Origin: Climacium dendroides
Lineage: Eukaryota > Streptophyta > Bryopsida > Hypnales > Climaciaceae
Length of the DNA stretch: 64,000 nucleotides
Reading direction: 5' to 3'
Assembly: GCA_950106755.1 (NCBI GenBank)
Contig: OX467083.1
Span: 2,269,501 to 2,333,500, forward strand
Shown: in pieces, positions 59,629 to 64,000 of the stretch
Layout: each line of letters begins with the position of its first letter
Numbering within the stretch: position 1 is the stretch's first letter
Position numbers and translations under genes: made by a program
The notes under the pieces: model-generated
Database searches by the model: none
Seen by the model: the letters and a program-made list of their open reading frames with translations, nothing else
What the model was told of the DNA's origin: nothing

Positions 59629-60495
59629 CTAGCGGTTGGCGCTTGCTATGCTACGCATTCATTATTAGAATTTCATAAGAATTTTTATACATTAGATAGA
59701 ATGCAGAACAAAAATTTCAATAAATCTTCAAATAAAAATGACTAAAATCTTTGTATAATTTTTTTTATAAGTAAGCATATATTGAAATGTACGATAGAAA
59801 TTTATTAAATGATGAATGAAACATATTTAATGATAAATACTATAAAAGATACACATACATTAGAATGCATTAGAAATTTGACTCCATTGCTCCAAAAAAT
59901 GGCAACCCAAATTCAAGAATTGAAAAGAAAAACTTATAAATCTCAAAAACTTTGTGAACAACTTAATTGTTGTAGAATCCAAAATTGCTTCAATTGAATA
60001 AATTTCTCAAAATCATTTGATAGTAGCAATAGAAAATTGAAATCATGAAAGCTCAAAGCTCACAAAAGCACAAAATTGTAAAAGTGCAAAGAAGTATAAA
60101 GCCAAGAGAAGCAATGAATTTGCTACCTCTATAATATCACCATATGGATCCTCTTTAATATCACCTCAATTGCAACAACTATATTATTTCTATAATATCA
60201 CCTTTTGTAAAAAGTGATATTACAAAAGTGATTGCAAATTGCTACTCTATTTTTGTAATATCACGTTGTGTGAAAATACGATTTCTATGTAAGCATGATT
60301 GAAAATATTTTTACAAAATATTTAAAATAATTATTTTAAAGACTTATGGAAATCATTATCATGCATTCTATTCAAATATATCAAAATTTTACTAATACGT
60401 GATACAATGAATGCATAGCATAGCAAGTATAAGCTCGTGGTATTAATGGTAGCATTTGTGATATTACAGAGGGACTTATGATTTTAGTAGTATGA
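59629..60495 (-). mobile_element. Helitron-like non-autonomous element, copy 3 (867 bp)
   Basis: On the minus strand it starts TCATACTACTAAAATCATAA after an A and ends GCCAACCGCTAG before a T. It is collinear with copy 1 across the whole length. It has six GTGATATTA-type motifs (both orientations) between 60130 and 60470 and the inverted copy of the 3' end at about 60407-60441. A 62-codon plus-strand frame (59809-59997, with MATQIQELKRKTYKSQKL) recurs in copy 1 with a stop, so it is probably not a functional gene. Confidence 0.62.
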
Positions 60496-60679
60496 TTTAT
60501 CTCAACAATGAGATTATTCTACCAAGAGGTCCTAATCTTGTGAAACTTTTGTTTTTTAAATTGTGCAAATTGAGTAAAAAAATGAATCCTACAAGTTTTT
60601 TTCAATGAGATGTTCTATAATCTAGATTTTTCTTTTTCTCACAAACCAAGAAAAACAATAGTATAGGGGCTCTTATAGG

Positions 60680-61012
60680 GAAAGATGGGCAATTTCATTA
60701 AAATGGCAAAATTTTGCTATTTTGGCAGTTTTTATAGTTCAAAGCACAAGCTGAAGTGTACAAACATCTTAAATGTCTAAAATCTATAACATTCTTAGAT
60801 GTGAGAAATCTAAACCTATGATAGATGTCACTTTTATAATTCATATCATGCGGTCTGAAATCTATAGTAGTCATAGATTTCTTAAATTTATAAAAGTCTA
60901 AGATTCTTGAAAACTATACCTATCCTAGATGTCATTTTTACAATTCAGAGCAGACAATCTAAAAATGGCACATGGAATGCCACCATTTTAACAAAATTCC
61001 CCATAAAAAAAT
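60680..61012 (-). repeat. Dispersed TIR-type repeat, uninterrupted copy
   Basis: This is the inverse copy of 15557-15740 plus 16330-16411. Its ends GGGCAATTTCATTAAAATGG and, inverse, GGGGAATTTTGTTAAAATGG form imperfect TIRs. The site CATCTATC is single here (60820-60827, minus strand), showing the pre-insertion state of the 589-bp element at 15741. No target duplication was recognised. Confidence 0.65.
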
Positions 61013-62037
61013 TTTACAATCTATTGTTTATGTGACTAATGTCACTTTCAAATAGAATTGTATTATATAATCAATGTATTTATTTATTTTAGGCTTATAG
61101 CTTTCTAGCACTCTTATTCTCAGGATTGTGAATTTTATTGTCAATGCATTACCTATGTATGAGGCACAATGTATAAAGTCCTAGTCCTGCCTAGTGATCT
61201 ACAAGGTCAAATATTTTGGTCAACGTTTCAAGTTTGGTCAAGATTTCATAGGCAATGAATGTTTCTATCACCTAATCATATACAAGATAATACTTTTAAA
61301 GTAGTACACATAATTTATTAATTATATATTTTTATATATTGGTCAAATAGTCTAGTCAATCTATCGTGTTTGATGCAAAATGCCTAGCAATTCCATATTC
61401 TACATCAAATTTTCTTAGTGGTGCATATAAAATGAGGTTTAGAGTTTATACCTAAGGTCGATTTTTCTTATTCTTTTTCGCTTTTAGTCAACTTTTCCAA
61501 ATTTCACACAATTAGTTCATGATCCAACAAAATACAAGACCAATTCTTATGTTTGCTCAAAATATAAACCTAAAACCATGCAAAAGAGGCTCTAAAACCA
61601 AGGCAAACCAACACCCAAAACCAGACAAAATTACTATCCTAAAATTGTGAGAATTCAGCCCCTATAGACGTGACCAGGGCCTATGATTTCAATGGACCTA
61701 AAACCATGGTCTGTAGCCCCAAGGCCGTGTCCAAGCCTATGACCACCAAATCAGTCCTATAGGCGTGCACAAGGTTTAAGACCATGCAATTAGCCCTAAG
61801 ACCGTTGATCTAAAACCTATGGCTATAGACTTCAACCCCAAGGCCATCTAAATCAATTCCACAACTCCAGATCAAGGATCAATCTCAGTTAAAATGAAAT
61901 CAACTCTATGGCTATAAAACAAATCCTAGGTTGAACTAATACCTATGAAGAATTTTTGATCTGAATAACATTAAATTCAATCAGCATTCAATGTTCCATG
62001 GCACTTTGAAAGAAGCCTTGCAACATGCATCTTAATA
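61013..62037. other. Intergenic DNA
   Basis: No gene is supported. The part from 61640 to 61900 has repeated ACCATGG/GGCCGTG/CTATGG words (CCTATGACC, GACCATG, AAGGCCATC), resembling decayed repeat sequence rather than coding DNA. Confidence 0.45.
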
Positions 62038-62039
62038 TA

Positions 62040-63670
62040 CAGTGACTGCCAAAATCGTGTACAAAATAGCTTAGTCTATCTTTAGCCATTCATATTTTAT
62101 AATTTACTACATTTAATGTGAAATCAGTTGACAGCTCAAGTATACATTCAAATAAATGATGTGGCTACCAAATTACAAGTCCAGCAATGCAAAATAATTT
62201 GAGAAAGATATAGATCAAAGTAAATTAGCTCTAAAACTCAATTATACTCACACTTGGATTACATAATGAATGCTACAAATCTAACATGGACAAGTGGTTT
62301 TCTGGGTCTGATTTTTTGGATGGGCATGTTCTTGGCCTTCACATTTATAATTGTGTCCCTATTCAATGCACATCATGTATGCAAATTGAGCAAAAATGGT
62401 TTCATTAAGGTCTCTCTTTGTTGTTGATAGAAAGCAGATAGAAGAAACTACTTTAAAAAAGTTGAAGAGGGATGAAAGTACTAGAAATGTTGCTAGAGAC
62501 TTACAAGTATCCCAAAGTTGGGTTGCACAATTTTGTAAGCAACATTTGAGTGAGTTGAGTGATGTGAATCGCAGTTTTGGTGGCAGGCCATAGGTGTACA
62601 GTGCAGTTGATCGTAGGGCTTGTGTGAGAGAAATCACTGTAGGTGGTTTAAAAACTACACACAAAGTTGGAAATTACTTGAGAGAAGAGCTTCATGTTGG
62701 TATGAGTGGTAGTACTGTGAGAAGAGTGTTACGAAAAGCAGGTTTGAAATGTAAAGTGAAGCAAAAGAAACCAAATCTCACACCTCGTTAGATTAAGGGA
62801 CAATTAGAATTTGCTAAACGTCATTGCCATTGGATTGATGATGATTGGGATTGTGTAGTATTCTTTGATGAAACAAAAATCAACCGATTTTGCTCTGATG
62901 GTCGTAGTTGGTGTTGGTTTCGTGATGGGCAGAGTAGAAGTGCTAGAATGGTGCAACAAACTATCAAGTTTGGAGGTGGGGGACTAATAATGTGGGGTTG
63001 CATGACTCTGAGTGGCCCTAGTATGATGTGTAGGATTGAGGGAAGAATGGATCAGTACATGTATAGAGAGATTTTAGAGCAAGAACTGATTCATACACTA
63101 CATGCATACAATTTAGATCCTACCAATTTGATTTTTCAACAAGATAATGAACTAAAACATATATCCAAGAGTGTGCACCGTTGGTTGAATTCACAAGAAT
63201 TCACTCTTTTGAAGTGGCCGGTGCAATCTCCAAACTTGAATCCAATCAAACACTTGTGGGCAACTTTAAAACATCAACTAAACCAATATGAGAGACCTTC
63301 CAAAGGAATGTTAGACTTGTGGAAGCATGTTGAGGATTGTTGGGCTTCAATTACTCCCAATGAGTGTAAAAACTTGTATAGAAGCATGTCTAAGCGCATT
63401 GCAATTGTTATAGCTGCTAAGAGTAGGTGGACAAATTTTTAACTTTGTTCCAACTAGTGTGAGGAAAACTGAGTTTTGAACTGAACTTCATTTTCCTTTT
63501 TTTTGTACATGCATACTTGTGTGTAATAGACCTCAATCCCCATGGAAGTATGACTGATTGCAATGGTAATCCTGTGCAATTTATGGTTTCATTTTTGGTG
63601 CATCCAATTTCCCTACATTGTTTGTTGAATTTCAGTATGCTGTATTCATACTCAGTTTTGGCAGTCACTG
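62040..63670 (+). mobile_element. Tc1-like (DD34E) DNA transposon, complete, 1631 bp
   Basis: Perfect 15-bp TIRs CAGTGACTGCCAAAA, with weaker match for about 8 bp more, lie directly inside TA dinucleotides (62038-62039 and 63671-63672). The single ORF between them is a Tc1-family transposase. Size, TIR and TA target match Tc1/mariner. Plant members of this superfamily are usually DD39D (Stowaway-related); the D-to-third-residue spacing here is 34, the Tc1 type. Confidence 0.9.
62396..63442 (+). pseudogene. Tc1-like transposase with two in-frame TAG codons and a lost catalytic Glu
   Basis: One frame of 348 codons runs from MVSLRSLFVVDRKQIEETT to RWTNF, interrupted only by TAG at 62591 and 62789. 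The N-terminal part is a paired-like helix-turn-helix (KKLKRDESTRNVARDLQVSQ...); GGRP matches the GRPR linker; a second HTH follows (STVRRVLRKAGL). The catalytic core shows VVFFDETK (first Asp), FQQDNELKH (second Asp) and, 34 residues on, NPIKHLW, where the family has NPIEHLW. The catalytic Glu is thus Lys (GAA to AAA would suffice). The protein is dead three times over but hardly diverged otherwise. Confidence 0.9.
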
Positions 63671-63672
63671 TA

Positions 63673-64000
63673 ATTGAACGTTGTAATTATTTCCAATGTG
63701 GTATCTCAAACGTACAGATCGGGTGATCGACAATGCAATCAGGGTTTTAGACTTGGTAACAAAACAATAAGACACCTGCAAAATGATGCAAAAATTAATC
63801 CAAGTGTAATACTCCCTCCCAACGGAACATCAGCACCTGCAGCCAATATTATATGAAGCCCTGAAGTCAGATTCCAAGCAAACCAGGACCCCAAACCCTA
63901 AGTTCTGTCGCAGCTCACAAAAACCCAAACTAGACAGTCATGCAATTTTCCAAGCAAGTTAGAGATTCTCGATTCGAGCTAGAACCGATTTATATTCAAG
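63673..64000. other. End of window, no supported gene
   Basis: More balanced composition than most of the window. The short plus frame 63674-63856 has no recognised domain. AAACCCTAAGTTCTGTCGC near 63891 may be gene-flanking sequence, but nothing can be assigned. Confidence 0.35.

Noticed and set aside
59809..59997. A 62-codon frame inside the third Helitron-like copy as a real gene.
   Set aside because: The collinear copy at 13622-14487 has a stop in the same frame and no domain is recognised.
1..64000. CRISPR arrays, bacterial operons, rRNA or tRNA genes.
   Set aside because: No regular spacer-repeat array and no rRNA core sequence was recognised. The only tRNA-related sequence seen is the 10-bp Copia primer-binding site. 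Introns and element types mark a eukaryotic nuclear genome.

Overview
The window is nuclear DNA of a land plant with a repeat-rich genome. The evidence is one intron-containing plant transcription-factor gene (a SHORT-ROOT-type GRAS protein) in about 64 kb, surrounded by strongly AT-rich DNA holding Copia and Athila-type Gypsy retrotransposons, solo LTRs, Helitron-like elements, small hAT-, CACTA- and TA-type DNA transposons and a Tc1-like element. Arabidopsis SHR has an intronless coding region, whereas this copy has three introns, and DD34E Tc1 elements are not typical of flowering plants. A non-angiosperm (fern, lycophyte, gymnosperm or large-genome bryophyte) is therefore plausible, but I cannot fix the lineage.

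Layout. 1-15.5 kb: AT-rich DNA with a 1.47 kb solo LTR (2393-3866), a weak minus-strand reading frame (7879-8295), a small TA-flanked inverted-repeat element (9511-9651) and a Helitron-like copy (13622-14487). 15.5-19.3 kb: three small non-autonomous elements, each with an exact 8-bp target duplication. 19.2-25.4 kb: a more GC-rich island with the four-exon SHR-like gene (21370-24799). 25.8-28.2 kb: a second Helitron-like copy, an 8-bp-TSD foldback element and one terminus of a related Helitron. 30.2-33.5 kb: a decayed gene resembling a HUH/Rep-type transposon protein, cut by a second solo LTR (30844-32481) and then by a Copia element. 33.5-38.7 kb: the full-length Copia element, with near-identical 160-bp LTRs but a broken coding region. 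38.7-45.5 kb: a minisatellite, a small inverted-repeat element and a degenerate array of roughly 400-bp units carrying a 131-bp CACTA element. 45.5-53.8 kb: a 5'-truncated Athila-like Gypsy element (RNase H, integrase, then a 2.8-kb additional ORF). 56.5-58.3 kb: a decayed gag-like reading frame. 59.6-61.0 kb: a third Helitron-like copy and a dispersed repeat. 62.0-63.7 kb: a complete but dead Tc1-like transposon.

Only the SHR-like gene looks intact. The rest records nested insertions, many datable relative to each other from target-site duplications and from empty sites preserved in sibling repeats inside this window. The most unusual items are the Rep/HUH-like (possibly Replitron) remnant, the Helitron-like family with inverted end copies and GTGATATTA motifs, the DD34E Tc1 element, the additional ORF of the Gypsy element and the three-intron SHR gene.
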